The notes: a model not told the origin generated them from the letters alone. DNA of 64,000 bases from Desulfopila sp. IMCC35008 (GCF_010646885.2 NZ_CP050700.1:6020001-6084000); one strand, 5' to 3'; counted from the first letter of the stretch, positions 53,154-63,859 are shown. Program-made: numbers and translations.

Positions 53154-55827
53154 ATTCTTCAAGCATCTGTCGCAATACAAAAGGAAGTATACCACCATGC
53201 CGGTAGTAGGTAACATCCACTTCCGTATCCAGCCTGGACTGTACGGTAAAAACAGTTTCTTTGCCATCCGGTGCAACGGCCCGGACTTCATGTTTGCCAC
53301 GTGGTTTGAGATTCGCCAGTCCACTGATATGAATGGTCTCGTCTCCCTTGAGGCCGAGTGAATCGATGGAATCGCCTTCCTGGAAGAGAAGCGGCAGAAC
53401 ACCCATGCCTACAAGGTTGTTGCGGTGGATACGTTCGTATGATTCGGCGATAACGGCTTGAACACCCAGCAGGTTGGAGCCTTTGGCCGCCCAGTCGCGG
53501 GAAGAACCGGTACCGTATTCCTTGCCACCGAGCACCACCAGTGGCACGTGTTCCTTCTTGTATTGCATGGCCGCATCAAAATTATACATCTCGATACTTT
53601 CCGGGTACTTGAGGGTGAAACTCCCCTCTTTGGGGTTCACCATCCTGTTTTTTATGCGGATATTGCCAAAGGTGCCTCGCATCATCACCTCATGATTTCC
53701 CCGTCGCGAACCATAGGAGTTGAAGTGCTCCTTCTGCACTCCCTGCTCAATCAGGTATTTCCCGGCAGGGTAATCTTCCGGAATCGCGCCGGCCGGTGAG
53801 ATGTGGTCGGTAGTGACACTGTCACCAAGTACCAAAAATGTTCGTGCCTCGTGAATATCTGAAAGTTCAAGCGGTTTATCCGTAAATTGATCGAAGTAGG
53901 GAGGTTTCTTTATATAGGTAGATCTATCGTCCCAGTTGTAGGTCGTGCTTTCGGCCGCGTTCAGCTCATCCCAGAAGCGATCGCCGCTGAAAATTCGGCT
54001 GTACTGACTGGTAAAGCAGTCGAGTGTGACATAGGATTGAGTAAGTTGGTTAATTTCGTCGTTTTCAGGCCATAAGTCCTGCAGAAACACTGCCTGCCCG
54101 TTGGGGTCAAACCCAAGTGGTTCACTGGTCAGGTCCAGATCGACCCGGCCTGCAAGTGCGTAGGCAATAACCAGCATGGGGGAGGCCAGAAAGTTCGATT
54201 TGATACGCTGATGAATGCGGGCTTCAAAATTCCGATTGCCGGAGAGGACAGCGGCAACGTTGAGCTGGCTGCTGCTGATAGCCTCCTCTATTACTGGGAT
54301 GAGTGGTCCGCTATTTCCTATACAAGTGGTGCAGCCAAAGGCTGTTATATGAAAACCAAGAGCCTCAAAATAGGGCATGAGCCCGGCATTCTCAAGGTAG
54401 CTGCTGACGACCCTGGAGCCGGGTGCGAAAGATGTTTTCACGTAAGAGGGAACCCGCAATCCTTTTTGTACCGCCGCTTTTGCCATAAGGCCTGCGCCTA
54501 TCAGTACATGAGGGTTTGAGGTGTTCGTACAGGAGGTGATAGCTGCTATGACAACACTGCCGTCCCCGATTGATTCGTGCCGGTTGTTTATCTCGATGCT
54601 GACCTGTTTCGGTTCTCGGCGCCCTCCATGGCCCGGTGAGTTTTCAAGTAGTTGACCAAAAGTCTCTTTCATATCGCCAAGGGCTATTCTGTCCTGGGGT
54701 CGGGCGGGGCCTGCGAGGGAGGGGTGCACGCTGGAGAGATCAAGCTCCAGCGTTTCAGTGTACTCAATGTTACTATTATCGCTATAAAAGAGGCCGTTAG
54801 CCTTATTGTACTTCTCGGTCAGCTGTGCGTATTCTGAGCGGCCGGTTATCTCCAGGTATTCAAGCGTCTTGTCGTCAACCGGGAAGAAACCAAGTGTGGC
54901 CCCATATTCCGGCGTCATGTTAGAGATAGTAGCACGGTCGGGAACGGAGAGGCTTGCCACCCCCGGCCCGAAAAACTCGACGAATTTCTCAACCACTTTA
55001 TGGTGGCGGAGCATTTCGGTAATGGTGAGTACCATATCCGTGGCAGTGACACCTGGGCGGAGACTTCCAGTCAGCCGGACGCCGATAACCTCAGGTATAG
55101 ACATATAATATGGCTGGCCCAGCATAACCGCTTCTGCTTCGATACCACCAACACCCCACCCCATGACGCCAATCGCGTTTATCATGGGTGTATGAGAATC
55201 GAGTCCGACTACAGTGTCGGGATAGGCGACAAAACCATCGTCTGTCGGGGCAGCAATCACAACGCGGCCGAGATGTTCAAGGTTTACCTGGTGGCAGATG
55301 CCGGAGTTGGGCGGGACCACCCGGAAATTATCGAAACTTTTTTGTGCCCATTTTAGTAACGTGTAACGCTCACTGTTTCGCTCGTACTCTTTACTCACAT
55401 TCAAATCAAGGCTGCCGGTGGTTCGGGAGTGGTCGACCTGGACAGAGTGATCGACAACGAGCTCCACCGGTACCCTGGGGTTGACCTTGGATGGGTCCCC
55501 GCCTAATGCTTTTACGGCGTCGCGCATGGCAGCAAGATCGACAACCGCAGGTACACCGGTAAAATCCTGCATCAGGACCCGGGCCGGATGGTACGGAATC
55601 TCAACCGGTGTTTCATAGCGTGGCGCCCAGTTGCAAATTGTGGTGATGTCGTCTTCAGTGACAATGGAGCCGTCGAATTTCCTGAGCATGTTTTCAACAA
55701 GTATTCTGATCGAATATGGAAGCCGTGCTATGGAGCCTATCCCCCGACGCTCAAGTTCTTGTATGTCGTAGTAGGAATAGACTTTATCGTTGGCCGTAAC
55801 TGTTTTAAGAAAATCCTGGCGATTCAT
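53152..55827 (-). CDS. acnA: Aconitate hydratase AcnA
   Basis: Interconverts citrate and isocitrate. 891 residues, the AcnA/IRP1 length. The 4Fe-4S cluster cysteines are in ITSCTNTSNPHVLIGAG and FGCTTCIGNSGPL. GGKEYGTGSSRDWAAKGSNLLG and AESYERIHRNNLVGMGVLPL are the swivel-domain signatures. The start is the second Met (ATG at 55827), 8 bases after GAGAGG; the ATG 6 bases earlier sits on the ribosome binding site. No other citric acid cycle gene is adjacent. Confidence 0.95.
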   Translation of the reverse strand: MNRQDFLKTVTANDKVYSYYDIQELERRGIGSIARLPYSIRILVENMLRKFDGSIVTEDDITTICNWAPRYETPVEIPYHPARVLMQDFTGVPAVVDLAAMRDAVKALGGDPSKVNPRVPVELVVDHSVQVDHSRTTGSLDLNVSKEYERNSERYTLLKWAQKSFDNFRVVPPNSGICHQVNLEHLGRVVIAAPTDDGFVAYPDTVVGLDSHTPMINAIGVMGWGVGGIEAEAVMLGQPYYMSIPEVIGVRLTGSLRPGVTATDMVLTITEMLRHHKVVEKFVEFFGPGVASLSVPDRATISNMTPEYGATLGFFPVDDKTLEYLEITGRSEYAQLTEKYNKANGLFYSDNSNIEYTETLELDLSSVHPSLAGPARPQDRIALGDMKETFGQLLENSPGHGGRREPKQVSIEINNRHESIGDGSVVIAAITSCTNTSNPHVLIGAGLMAKAAVQKGLRVPSYVKTSFAPGSRVVSSYLENAGLMPYFEALGFHITAFGCTTCIGNSGPLIPVIEEAISSSQLNVAAVLSGNRNFEARIHQRIKSNFLASPMLVIAYALAGRVDLDLTSEPLGFDPNGQAVFLQDLWPENDEINQLTQSYVTLDCFTSQYSRIFSGDRFWDELNAAESTTYNWDDRSTYIKKPPYFDQFTDKPLELSDIHEARTFLVLGDSVTTDHISPAGAIPEDYPAGKYLIEQGVQKEHFNSYGSRRGNHEVMMRGTFGNIRIKNRMVNPKEGSFTLKYPESIEMYNFDAAMQYKKEHVPLVVLGGKEYGTGSSRDWAAKGSNLLGVQAVIAESYERIHRNNLVGMGVLPLLFQEGDSIDSLGLKGDETIHISGLANLKPRGKHEVRAVAPDGKETVFTVQSRLDTEVDVTYYRHGGILPFVLRQMLEE

Positions 55828-56035
55828 GAACATCCTCTCTAACAGCTGGGTGAAGGAGCATTCGGAGCTTCTTGAGAATTTTGAGTTGAAGTATCAAATC
55901 CGCCGAGAAACCCTGGAGGTCAAAGTTCCGATATTGGTGATTATAATCATTATAAGGCTATTGACCCAAGAAATATTACAACATCGGGGTGTGCTGGTGT
56001 TCAATATGCAGCAATCAGGAAAAAAACAGGTTGTC

Positions 56036-56065
56036 TTGACTTTTAACTTTATGAAATTGTATTAC
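56036..56065 (+). promoter_or_regulatory. Probable lon promoter
   Basis: TTGACT (56036-56041) with TATTAC 18 bases downstream (56060-56065). The -35 region GTCTTGAC also fits a heat-shock (sigma32) -35 element, but no CCCCAT-type -10 is visible. Confidence 0.4.
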
Positions 56066-56133
56066 TTATAATTGAAGAGAGAAGATTTGACTGTACCAAT
56101 TCCCCCCCCTGGCAAGGATGAAAGGAGAAATAG

Positions 56134-58587
56134 ATGGCTGAGAAACCCGAGAAAGCAACCCTGTTAACACCCGATGGCATTGATTCCGTTGACGAAGGAA
56201 AAAGTGAGAATGATGAAAACAAATCACTGGTCGTCTCCCAGGACCTGCTTCCGGAAAATTTGCTCATAATTCCTCTTCACGACAGGCCCATGTTTCCAAA
56301 GATGATGGGCCCGATCTTTGTCGATGATCCCAGGATCCAGGAGGCAATATATAAGCTTACCGAGGAGTCGACACCACTCTATCTCGGGCTGGTGTTGACC
56401 CAGCCGGCCGAAGACTCCATGCCAAAAAAACCACAAGATCCCGAGGAATTTTTTAATGTCGGTGTGGTGGTTCGAGTGGTCCAGGCAACCCCGCCTGGTA
56501 AGCCGGGCGAGCCGCTCCAGCTCATGGCCCAGGCCCTGGAGAGAATGGAGGTGTTGCATCTGTACAGGAAGGATACGGTCTTTTATGCCGATGTGAATTA
56601 TCTCTATGAACAAAAAGTAGAGAACAGTGACGAATTAAAAGCGTATGCTGTGGCAATTATCGACGCTATCAAGGAGTTGGTCAATCTTAATCCGCTATTT
56701 AAGGAAGGGCTTTCTTTATTGATTGAGCGGATCAACTTGAGTGATCCGGGGGCACTTGCAGATTTCGCCGCCTCAATGACCACCTCGTCCGGGGTGGAAA
56801 TTCAGGAGGTACTGGAGACTGAGAAGGTCCGAAAGCGTCTTGAAATGGTCTTGCTGCTCCTTAGGAAGGAGCTGGAGATTTCTAAGCTCAAGGCCAAGAT
56901 TTCCAAGCGCATTGAAGAACAGCTCTCCAAGCAGCAACGGGAATTCTTTTTAAAACAGCAGCTTGAGGAGATCAAGAAAGAGCTTGGCCTTGCCAAGGAT
57001 GACACCCAGGCGGAAATTGAAAAGTATGAAAGCCGCTTAAAGAAACTGGTTCTGTCAGATGAGGCGAGGGAGAAGGTCCGGGAGGAAATAGAGAAACTCA
57101 GGCTCCTGGGACCGTCATCCGCCGAGTTTAATGTGAGCCGGGCCTATCTTGACTGGCTTACTATCCTGCCATGGGGGGTGATGTCCAAGGATAATTATAA
57201 TGTGACCAAGGCGGAGAAAATCCTCAATCATGATCACTACGGTCTTGAGGACGTTAAGAACAGAATTCTGGAGTTGATTTCCGTTGGTATCGTTAAAGGT
57301 GACCTGAGTGGCTCGATTATACTACTCACTGGTCCTCCTGGGGTGGGGAAGACCTCCATCGGCCAGTCTATCGCCAGAAGCCTTGGTCGGGAATTTTATC
57401 GATTCTCCCTGGGTGGAATGCGGGACGAGGCAGAGATAAAAGGGCATCGCCGGACCTATATCGGTGCTATGCCGGGAAAATTTATCCAGGCCATTAAAAC
57501 CTGCAAGACTTCCAATCCGCTCATCATGCTTGATGAGATCGATAAGATCGGGGCCAGTTTCAGGGGCGATCCCGCTTCCGCCCTGCTGGAGGTTCTCGAC
57601 CCTGAACAGAACAAGGATTTTCTTGATCATTACCTTGATGTGCGGTTCGATCTCTCAAAAGTGCTGTTTATATGTACCGCTAACCAGCTTGAAACAATAC
57701 CTGGACCACTGCTCGATCGTATGGAAATGATTAAGTTGCCCGGTTATATACTCAAGGAAAAAGTGGAGATTGCCGCCAGGCACCTGGTACCGAAACAGCT
57801 CAGACAGCATGGTCTCACCTCCAGACAGGTGAAGATCTCCCGCCCTGTTCTTACCTCCATTGTTGACGGTTGGGCACGTGAGGCCGGTGTGCGCGGCCTG
57901 GAAAATTGTATCAAGAAAATTATCCGCAAATCGGTCAAGCATATTGTAAGCGATCCGGATGAGGTGGTGAAAATCACCAAGGGTGAGCTGACCGACCTGC
58001 TGGGTAAACGGGTTTTTACGGAAGGCCAGGCGTTTAAAAAACCTCGGATAGGTGTGATACGGGGCCTGGCTTACACCTCCATGGGTGGGACGACACTCCA
58101 TATCGAATCTATCCCGGTTCCTGGGAATCCTGGTTTTAAGCAGACAGGGCAACTCGGAGCGGTAATGGTGGAATCTTCCGAAATTGCTTATAGTTACTTG
58201 CGCTCATTCCTTAGAGATGATGAGCAGGCGCGGGAGTTTTTTAAGAACAATTTCATTCATCTCCATGTTCCTGCGGGCGCAACACCCAAAGACGGTCCTT
58301 CGGCGGGTATTACCATGGCCTGCTCGCTCTACTCCCTTGCCAAGAATGTGCCGATTGTGGCTGATACTGCCATGACCGGAGAGCTTACGCTCAGTGGCCT
58401 CGTTATGCCCATAGGCGGGGTGAAGGAGAAAATTATCGCCGCCAAACGGTCAGATGTAAAGCAGGTCCTGTTGCCCGCTGAAAATGAGGGTGATTTTGAT
58501 ATGTTACCTGAGCACATCAAGGAAGGGATCAAGGCGCACTTTGTGGCATCTTTCGATGAGGTGTTGAAAATCTGTTTTCCGAAATAA
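56134..58587 (+). CDS. lon: Lon protease (endopeptidase La)
   Basis: An ATP-dependent serine protease of protein quality control, 817 residues. The N-terminal substrate domain (about 45-240, [20 protein letters not shown]) leads to a coiled coil ([20 protein letters not shown]). The AAA module has Walker [10 protein letters not shown] near residue 400 and Walker [14 protein letters not shown]. In the protease domain the catalytic dyad is Ser723 in KDGPSAGIT and Lys766 in [13 protein letters not shown]. The start has AAGGAG upstream. A promoter-like TTGACT lies about 95 bases before. Confidence 0.96.
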   Translation: MAEKPEKATLLTPDGIDSVDEGKSENDENKSLVVSQDLLPENLLIIPLHDRPMFPKMMGPIFVDDPRIQEAIYKLTEESTPLYLGLVLTQPAEDSMPKKPQDPEEFFNVGVVVRVVQATPPGKPGEPLQLMAQALERMEVLHLYRKDTVFYADVNYLYEQKVENSDELKAYAVAIIDAIKELVNLNPLFKEGLSLLIERINLSDPGALADFAASMTTSSGVEIQEVLETEKVRKRLEMVLLLLRKELEISKLKAKISKRIEEQLSKQQREFFLKQQLEEIKKELGLAKDDTQAEIEKYESRLKKLVLSDEAREKVREEIEKLRLLGPSSAEFNVSRAYLDWLTILPWGVMSKDNYNVTKAEKILNHDHYGLEDVKNRILELISVGIVKGDLSGSIILLTGPPGVGKTSIGQSIARSLGREFYRFSLGGMRDEAEIKGHRRTYIGAMPGKFIQAIKTCKTSNPLIMLDEIDKIGASFRGDPASALLEVLDPEQNKDFLDHYLDVRFDLSKVLFICTANQLETIPGPLLDRMEMIKLPGYILKEKVEIAARHLVPKQLRQHGLTSRQVKISRPVLTSIVDGWAREAGVRGLENCIKKIIRKSVKHIVSDPDEVVKITKGELTDLLGKRVFTEGQAFKKPRIGVIRGLAYTSMGGTTLHIESIPVPGNPGFKQTGQLGAVMVESSEIAYSYLRSFLRDDEQAREFFKNNFIHLHVPAGATPKDGPSAGITMACSLYSLAKNVPIVADTAMTGELTLSGLVMPIGGVKEKIIAAKRSDVKQVLLPAENEGDFDMLPEHIKEGIKAHFVASFDEVLKICFPK

Positions 58588-58608
58588 CAGCGTCTGATGA
58601 TAAAACAA

Positions 58609-58650
58609 TGGTTGGCCCGGATGCTTCATCCGGGCCAACCAGCTATTTTA
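58609..58650 (+). terminator. Terminator-like hairpin after lon
   Basis: Perfect 14-bp stem TGGTTGGCCCGGAT (58609-58622) with ATCCGGGCCAACCA (58628-58641) and loop GCTTC. A short, imperfect T stretch follows. Confidence 0.7.
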
Positions 58651-58736
58651 CAGGAAGTACACTGACTAACTGACAGGTATATCATAATAACCAGGACAGA
58701 GTCAGTTCTTCATAAAGTACCCGGGCTGAAGGGGCG

Positions 58737-60038
58737 CTATTCAGGTAGCAGATCGTAAAAATAGTTGAGGACATCAGTTCTGGTTACAATCCCGATAACC
58801 TTACCGTCCTGGACAACGGGCAGATGGCCGATGTCTGAGTCAAGCATCAATTTTGCCACCTGGGCCGGAATGGCATCGGGTGCAACGGTTGTCAGCTTTC
58901 GTGCCATATAGGCCTTGACCGGTCTTTCCCAGTGTTTTTCGTACTTCAGCTTCTTGAAATCCCAGAGGACCACGATCCCGAGCAGGTTCTCTTCTTCCAT
59001 GACCAGTACACCGCGTATTTTCTTCTCGGCCATAATGGCGTGGACTTCACGCATGGGGGTGTCCGGTAACACACTGAAAACCGGAAAAGACATCAGGTCG
59101 GCGATGTGCACCCCTTCCCGTTGTTCCGATTCCAGCAGTTCCATTATTTGCTTCTTTATTTCTTCCGGGCTGGTTTGGTCACTTTTTAAGGTTGCCGATC
59201 CCGCACCCGCATGACCTCCTCCACCCAGCTGCCCCATGATGCGGCCGACGTTGATACTCTCCACGCCGCTCCGGGCAATAACGGTGGAGCGACCGTTCAT
59301 GATGAAGATGACAAAGATTGCATCGACATTGATGATGGACCGGTACATGGAAACAATACCGGAGAATGTGGTCGTTTTCCCTTCTAGGGTCACGATGTTA
59401 AAACCGACCTGGTAATTGTTGACGGCAACCTTTTCGGTTCCCTTCATCATCTCGAACAGTACTTCTTTTTGTTTTTCTTCATATGGCGGGTTAAGGAAAA
59501 ACGTGGCAACATTAAGGTCCGCCCCATGTTCCAGGAGAAAGGCAGCGGCGTAGGCATCTTCAGCTGTTGTGGATGGGTAGGTCAGATGTCCCGTATCTTC
59601 ATAAAGTCCGATGAGCATAACCGTGGAAGTGAGGGGAGTAAGCTGGATACCCTGTTTCTTGAATTCCCTTACCAGTAATGTAACCGTTGCCCCGATATGT
59701 TCCTGGCAGTACCAGTCAGCCTGTATAGTCCCTGCGGACGGGTGGTGGTCCCATAAATGGATTTCCAGGTTTTCTTTTTCCTTGAGTTTGTCCATCCTGT
59801 CGAGTCGGTGCCAGGAGCCAGCGTCGACAACCACCAGCTTGTCCACTTTGTCATGTTCGACCTCGTTTGGCAGGATCAGTTCGAAGGCCGTTTTGTGGGT
59901 TGAGAGAAAGCGGCTTACATTTCGGCTCACCTGTTTGGGAACCACCCCTATACTGTCTGGATACAGTTGGGTGGCGGCGATGATGGAGGCCAATCCATCG
60001 AAGTCAGTTTGCTTGTGGCTGGTGATGATTGTGTGCAT
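58737..60038 (-). CDS. DHH-family phosphoesterase with tandem CBS domains
   Basis: 433 residues. The DHH domain has TDFDGLAS, VVVDAGS, LWDHHPS and LYEDTGHLTYPS as the metal-binding motifs. The DHHA1 domain ends with MGQLGGGGHAGAGSATL. Two CBS domains follow (IADLMSFPVFSVLPDTPM and KLTTVAPDAIPAQVAKLM), likely binding an adenine nucleotide. In related bacteria the same DHH-CBS block precedes a poly(A)/CCA-adding polymerase domain; here the protein ends after the second CBS (RTDVLNYFYDLLPE). It may thus be a regulated nuclease or cyclic-nucleotide phosphodiesterase. Confidence 0.9.
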   Translation of the reverse strand: MHTIITSHKQTDFDGLASIIAATQLYPDSIGVVPKQVSRNVSRFLSTHKTAFELILPNEVEHDKVDKLVVVDAGSWHRLDRMDKLKEKENLEIHLWDHHPSAGTIQADWYCQEHIGATVTLLVREFKKQGIQLTPLTSTVMLIGLYEDTGHLTYPSTTAEDAYAAAFLLEHGADLNVATFFLNPPYEEKQKEVLFEMMKGTEKVAVNNYQVGFNIVTLEGKTTTFSGIVSMYRSIINVDAIFVIFIMNGRSTVIARSGVESINVGRIMGQLGGGGHAGAGSATLKSDQTSPEEIKKQIMELLESEQREGVHIADLMSFPVFSVLPDTPMREVHAIMAEKKIRGVLVMEEENLLGIVVLWDFKKLKYEKHWERPVKAYMARKLTTVAPDAIPAQVAKLMLDSDIGHLPVVQDGKVIGIVTRTDVLNYFYDLLPE

Positions 60039-60082
60039 GGTTCCTATATAACCGGCAGGCCAGCTTTATGGGTATCCTTTTT

Positions 60083-60892
60083 TTAGTCGAGAGGGTAGAT
60101 AGGTCTCTCTGTTTTCTCAAGGTAATAGGGCATCATCTGCGCTGCAAGCTGTTGCAGCGTCTCCTGACGGTTTGTTGGTGAGGGATGGGTGGAGAGGAAC
60201 TGAGGAGGGCCGCCACCGCCTGCTTTCTCCATTTTCTGCCAGAGTGTTGCCGCAGCATGCGGGTTGTAGCCTGCCCGGGCAGCGAGTTCAATACCCATCA
60301 GGTCAGCTTCTGACTCTGAAGAACGACTGTTGGGCAGGTTGATGGCCAGTGCCGCAGCCAGGGCAGAGCCGGTCAGGGCCAGTCCTGCGTGGTCACTGTC
60401 ACCGACTGCGATAGCCACGCCCAACATGCCGATCTGTGTTGCCATGGCCATGGACATCCGTTCAGCTGTGTGGTTGGCAAGTGCGTGGGAAATCTCATGT
60501 CCCATGACCTGGGCCAGTTCATCGTCTGTGGGTTGAACCTTCTCGAGCAGGCCGGTGTATACTGCCATTTTACCTCCCGCCATGCACCAGGCATTAACGG
60601 TTTCCGGATCATCAATGACTTTTACCGACCACTCCCAGTCCCGGCTCTGCGGGAAGAGAATGATTGCCTGGGTGATGATCCTGCCGGTAATGTCCCGCAC
60701 CCTTTGTGAGGCTCTGTTGTCGTTATCGATTTTTCCTTCTTTTTGCAGGGGAAGGAGCGTCTGGGCATAGGCCTCGCGGGAGGCGGAAATGGCATGTTCA
60801 GGAGATATCAGCATCAATTGCGATCTGCCTGTCGGACTGGTGGCACAGGCGGTCAGCAGGAGCAGGATAGTTATAATGAGCCAGTTTTTCAT
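60083..60892 (-). CDS. M48-family metallopeptidase (lipoprotein)
   Basis: 269 residues from the ATG at 60892 (MKNWLIITILLLLTAC), with a lipoprotein signal and lipidated Cys16. The zinc site HExxH is in VMGHEISHALANHTAERM, and the third ligand is the Glu of SSESEADLMGIEL. FLSTHPSPTNRQETL near the end is conserved in this group. An in-frame GTG at 60928 would add 12 residues before the signal. It is likely anchored in the envelope and acts on misfolded proteins, like LoiP/YcaL. Confidence 0.9.
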   Translation of the reverse strand: MKNWLIITILLLLTACATSPTGRSQLMLISPEHAISASREAYAQTLLPLQKEGKIDNDNRASQRVRDITGRIITQAIILFPQSRDWEWSVKVIDDPETVNAWCMAGGKMAVYTGLLEKVQPTDDELAQVMGHEISHALANHTAERMSMAMATQIGMLGVAIAVGDSDHAGLALTGSALAAALAINLPNSRSSESEADLMGIELAARAGYNPHAAATLWQKMEKAGGGGPPQFLSTHPSPTNRQETLQQLAAQMMPYYLEKTERPIYPLD

Positions 60893-61192
60893 AGACTTTG
60901 TGTATTTGTAGTGTGATTTTCCTTTCACCGCAGGAAATCCGGAAAATCTCTTAAGTGCTTCAATAATACTAATAATTAATCATTTTTGGTAGATAGTATA
61001 CCATATTGGCTACATAAATTATACTTCAGAGGGGAGTATGTTTACTGGAAATTTACTTTAAGTCTACCCGCTTTATGTGTTAAAATTAATGTATTGCCGA
61101 AGCTTTATTCGCCCATTTGGTGATCGCCTGGAAGGTTGTCACCACTTTTTTTATTGGGCAGACAGTCCGTCTTGTGAGGTTGAAAAGCAGCT
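60893..61192. other. Divergent AT-rich intergenic region
   Basis: About 300 bp between the M48 peptidase gene and the response-regulator gene. Strongly AT-rich around 60960-61020. No gene, hairpin or RNA motif was recognised. Confidence 0.5.
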
Positions 61193-62299
61193 ATGATCCG
61201 AAAGGTTCTCTTCGTTGATGATGATCAAATATTGCAGCTTGCGATCGAAAAGCGACTCAGTGCGTATCGTGACCAGTTTTCCATTGTCCTGGCCAACGAC
61301 GGTTTTGATGCACTGAAGAAACTGGCGGAGACGCCTGTTTCGGTCATCTGTATGGACCTCATGATGCCGCGTATGGACGGTATGGGACTGCATAGTAATG
61401 TTCGGGAGCGATACCCCGATATTCCCATTATTATCATCTCCGGGATGAAAGAGGAAAATGCCAGGCACCTGACGGAAGCTGAAGGGGTCGTCGGCTATTT
61501 CAAGAAACCGTTTGATGCAGATGAGCTCGGAAAAAAGATTATCAGCATTCTGCAGGAAGAGGCCAAGTCAGGAATTATGCACAATGTTTCTCCTACCATG
61601 TTCATGCAGCTTATGGAGATGGAAGGAAAAACCTGTACCATAAGAATGATAGATAATACTTCCGGCGAGGGAGGTATCCTTTACCTTCTTGACGGTCAGC
61701 TGCTTGATGCACGTGTCGGTGACAAAAAGGCAATGGATGCGGCCTATCATGTTTTCTCCTGGGATGAGGTTACTGTATTTTTCCGTAACGAATGCGAGGT
61801 GCAGGAAAACAGGATCAACAGTGAGTTGCAATCCATCATCATGGGTGCCCTGGCTGCAAAAGATGAGTTGGATGACTCTCTTTTCGGAGACGAGGAGGGG
61901 AGTCCCGTTGCCGGATCAATAGCCGGGGTAGATGGTGAAGATCTGGGGTTGCCTATGGAGCTGCTGGATGATGCGCCGAAAGACCTGGATCAGGCACTCA
62001 CCGGTAAGAACCTGGCCGAAGATGATCCGATGGCCGACCTGAGGGCATTTATCCGTGATGAGCTTGGCGGTGAGGGCGAAATAGAGGCGGTCTATAAGGA
62101 TGAAAAGCTTGATCCTGCCGCTGAAAAAATAAACAAGGTTGGCGAACTTTCCAACCTTGGCACGTTTAAGGCAGGATATGTGGAGAATGAAAGAGGTGCC
62201 GGGAAGTTGATTATTCCTGAGAGTCCTTCAACAGTTCTGGATGTCGGGCCGGAGTTTCCTGTCAATAAGACCTTAAAGGCAATACAAAAACGCAAATAG
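61193..62299 (+). CDS. Response regulator with DUF4388 domain
   Basis: 368 residues. The receiver domain (1-120) shows VLFVDDDQILQLAIEKRL, the phosphorylated Asp in VICMDLMMPRMDGMGL, and the switch Ser and Lys in IIISGMK and YFKKPFDADEL. Residues about 130-230 are a DUF4388 domain (PTMFMQLMEMEGKTCTIRMID, GGILYLLDGQLLDARVGDKKA). The acidic C-terminal third ends in a short basic tail. DUF4388 proteins are linked to gliding, motility and protein interaction in related bacteria. The gene converges with the cyclic-nucleotide/PilZ gene, 9 bp apart. Confidence 0.9.
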   Translation: MIRKVLFVDDDQILQLAIEKRLSAYRDQFSIVLANDGFDALKKLAETPVSVICMDLMMPRMDGMGLHSNVRERYPDIPIIIISGMKEENARHLTEAEGVVGYFKKPFDADELGKKIISILQEEAKSGIMHNVSPTMFMQLMEMEGKTCTIRMIDNTSGEGGILYLLDGQLLDARVGDKKAMDAAYHVFSWDEVTVFFRNECEVQENRINSELQSIIMGALAAKDELDDSLFGDEEGSPVAGSIAGVDGEDLGLPMELLDDAPKDLDQALTGKNLAEDDPMADLRAFIRDELGGEGEIEAVYKDEKLDPAAEKINKVGELSNLGTFKAGYVENERGAGKLIIPESPSTVLDVGPEFPVNKTLKAIQKRK

Positions 62300-62308
62300 A
62301 ATTCTCGG

Positions 62309-63859
62309 CTACACGGATTTGCTATTGGCATTTAAGGCTTGTTGCATCTCAGAACCGGTCAGTTTGGTAGTAAACATAAGGTGCAGTGAGTATTCGTTTC
62401 CAATCAGGTCTTGATCCCGTACAGCTCGTACCACACCGGCTCGAATCAAAAGTCCGGTCGCGATGCCCGCATTGATACTGACCCGCAGTTTTCTGCCGAA
62501 AAGGTTGACTGCGTTTTTTTTCTGCGACGAGTGGATGGAAAAGGCAACGCCTCCCCTGGATATATCGAGAAGGTGACCTTTAGCGACAATACCCGTTTCG
62601 TTTCCTGCTTTGTCAAGTACGGCGAATGAGAGCCTTCCAGACAATTTTTTTCTCTCTAGCTGGCGACGGTTGCGTCGAATCTTTTGTACCAGCGCACTTG
62701 TGGATTCAAAATTATTGCAGAAATGAGAGAGTTTTGATTCAAGTGACGGGTGAGCTTCCCTGAGATTGTCTAATGTGTTACGCGACAATTGAAAAACTTC
62801 AGTACCAAGGCTCTTGGCGTTGATGGTCCAGACGGAAGCTTCGAAAAATGTCCCTGCGCCGATAATCTCTCCTGCTTCCTTAATCTTTAGGGGGAGTGAA
62901 GAATTTTGCTGCATGGCCTGGATCTGTACACTGCCGCTATTGATGAAAAAGAGGGCGGCCATAAATGTACCCTGCTTTGCCAGCATCTCTCCTGCCGGGT
63001 AAGTTTTGAGAGTCATGGCGTGATATAGGGCCGAAAACTCTTCCTCGGTAAGATGTTCGGTAAGAACCTTCCAGACTTCGAGATGGTCCTTGTTGATACT
63101 GGCTATTTTCTCTTCCTGAATTATTTCAGCAGCCCGTACGATCTGTATGAGGGCCATGGAATCTATCGTCATAAGCCAGTTGCGCAAACTGTCAGCAGTC
63201 GTGAAATCTTTTTGAGCGGCGCTCTCTTCAATGAGCTGCATGATGAGCGCTATTGCCTGATCTTTCTTGCCCTCATCTACCAGCGCAATAATCTTTGGCA
63301 CCTCGGGAATATCGATTTTTGGCGCAGCTGTTGGCTCTTTCCTTTTAGTTGATTGAGGTGTCGGAGGTGCTTCCGGATTAGTCAAGGGAGGTGTGACAGA
63401 AGCTGGCTGAGGAGTAGCTGGTCGCGGACGTGGAGGAGGCGTGGTGGGTGGTCTGGGCGCTGCTTTCTGCAACTGACGGATTGAGATTCGTACCGCCTCG
63501 CGGATCTCCACATTGAAAGGGGCACCGGGAATCGATTCATGATCGTTCAGAAATGTTTTGAGAGGCCTAATTGCCTGATAAGCTTGACAGTGGCCAAGTG
63601 CCTGGCAGATGTAGAGCTGCAATTTCGCCCGCACTTCCGGGTTAAAATTCCGCTCTTGCTGCAGCAGGTTTATGAGGGTGGCAGCAACCTCGGCGTCTGC
63701 AAACGGAACCAACTCCTTAATAAGGTTCGGCTTGAGCTGATCGTTGCAGTCAGTCAGCATTTTCAGCAGGATCTTCTTGCGCAGGCTGGGTTCTCTCAGC
63801 TTGTGCAGGGTGCTGTCGCAAGCTGCTCTGATTTTAGGCAGGTTCCGGTCATGATTCAT
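62309..63859 (-). CDS. HEAT-like / cyclic-nucleotide-binding / PilZ protein
   Basis: 516 residues of unusual make-up. Residues about 10-135 form helical HEAT-like repeats (LRKKILLKMLTDCNDQLKPNL, AAPRP boundary). A proline-rich linker follows (about 135-180). Then come a helical region, a cyclic-nucleotide-binding domain (about 270-370, EEFSALYHAMTLKTYPAGEM, FFINSGSVQIQAM, GEIIGAGTFFEASVWTINA) and a C-terminal PilZ domain (RQLERKKLSGRLSFAV, LLDISRGGVAFSI). The phosphate-binding arginine of the usual cNMP cassette is not clear. The protein could join c-di-GMP and a second signal. Confidence 0.87.
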   Translation of the reverse strand: MNHDRNLPKIRAACDSTLHKLREPSLRKKILLKMLTDCNDQLKPNLIKELVPFADAEVAATLINLLQQERNFNPEVRAKLQLYICQALGHCQAYQAIRPLKTFLNDHESIPGAPFNVEIREAVRISIRQLQKAAPRPPTTPPPRPRPATPQPASVTPPLTNPEAPPTPQSTKRKEPTAAPKIDIPEVPKIIALVDEGKKDQAIALIMQLIEESAAQKDFTTADSLRNWLMTIDSMALIQIVRAAEIIQEEKIASINKDHLEVWKVLTEHLTEEEFSALYHAMTLKTYPAGEMLAKQGTFMAALFFINSGSVQIQAMQQNSSLPLKIKEAGEIIGAGTFFEASVWTINAKSLGTEVFQLSRNTLDNLREAHPSLESKLSHFCNNFESTSALVQKIRRNRRQLERKKLSGRLSFAVLDKAGNETGIVAKGHLLDISRGGVAFSIHSSQKKNAVNLFGRKLRVSINAGIATGLLIRAGVVRAVRDQDLIGNEYSLHLMFTTKLTGSEMQQALNANSKSV

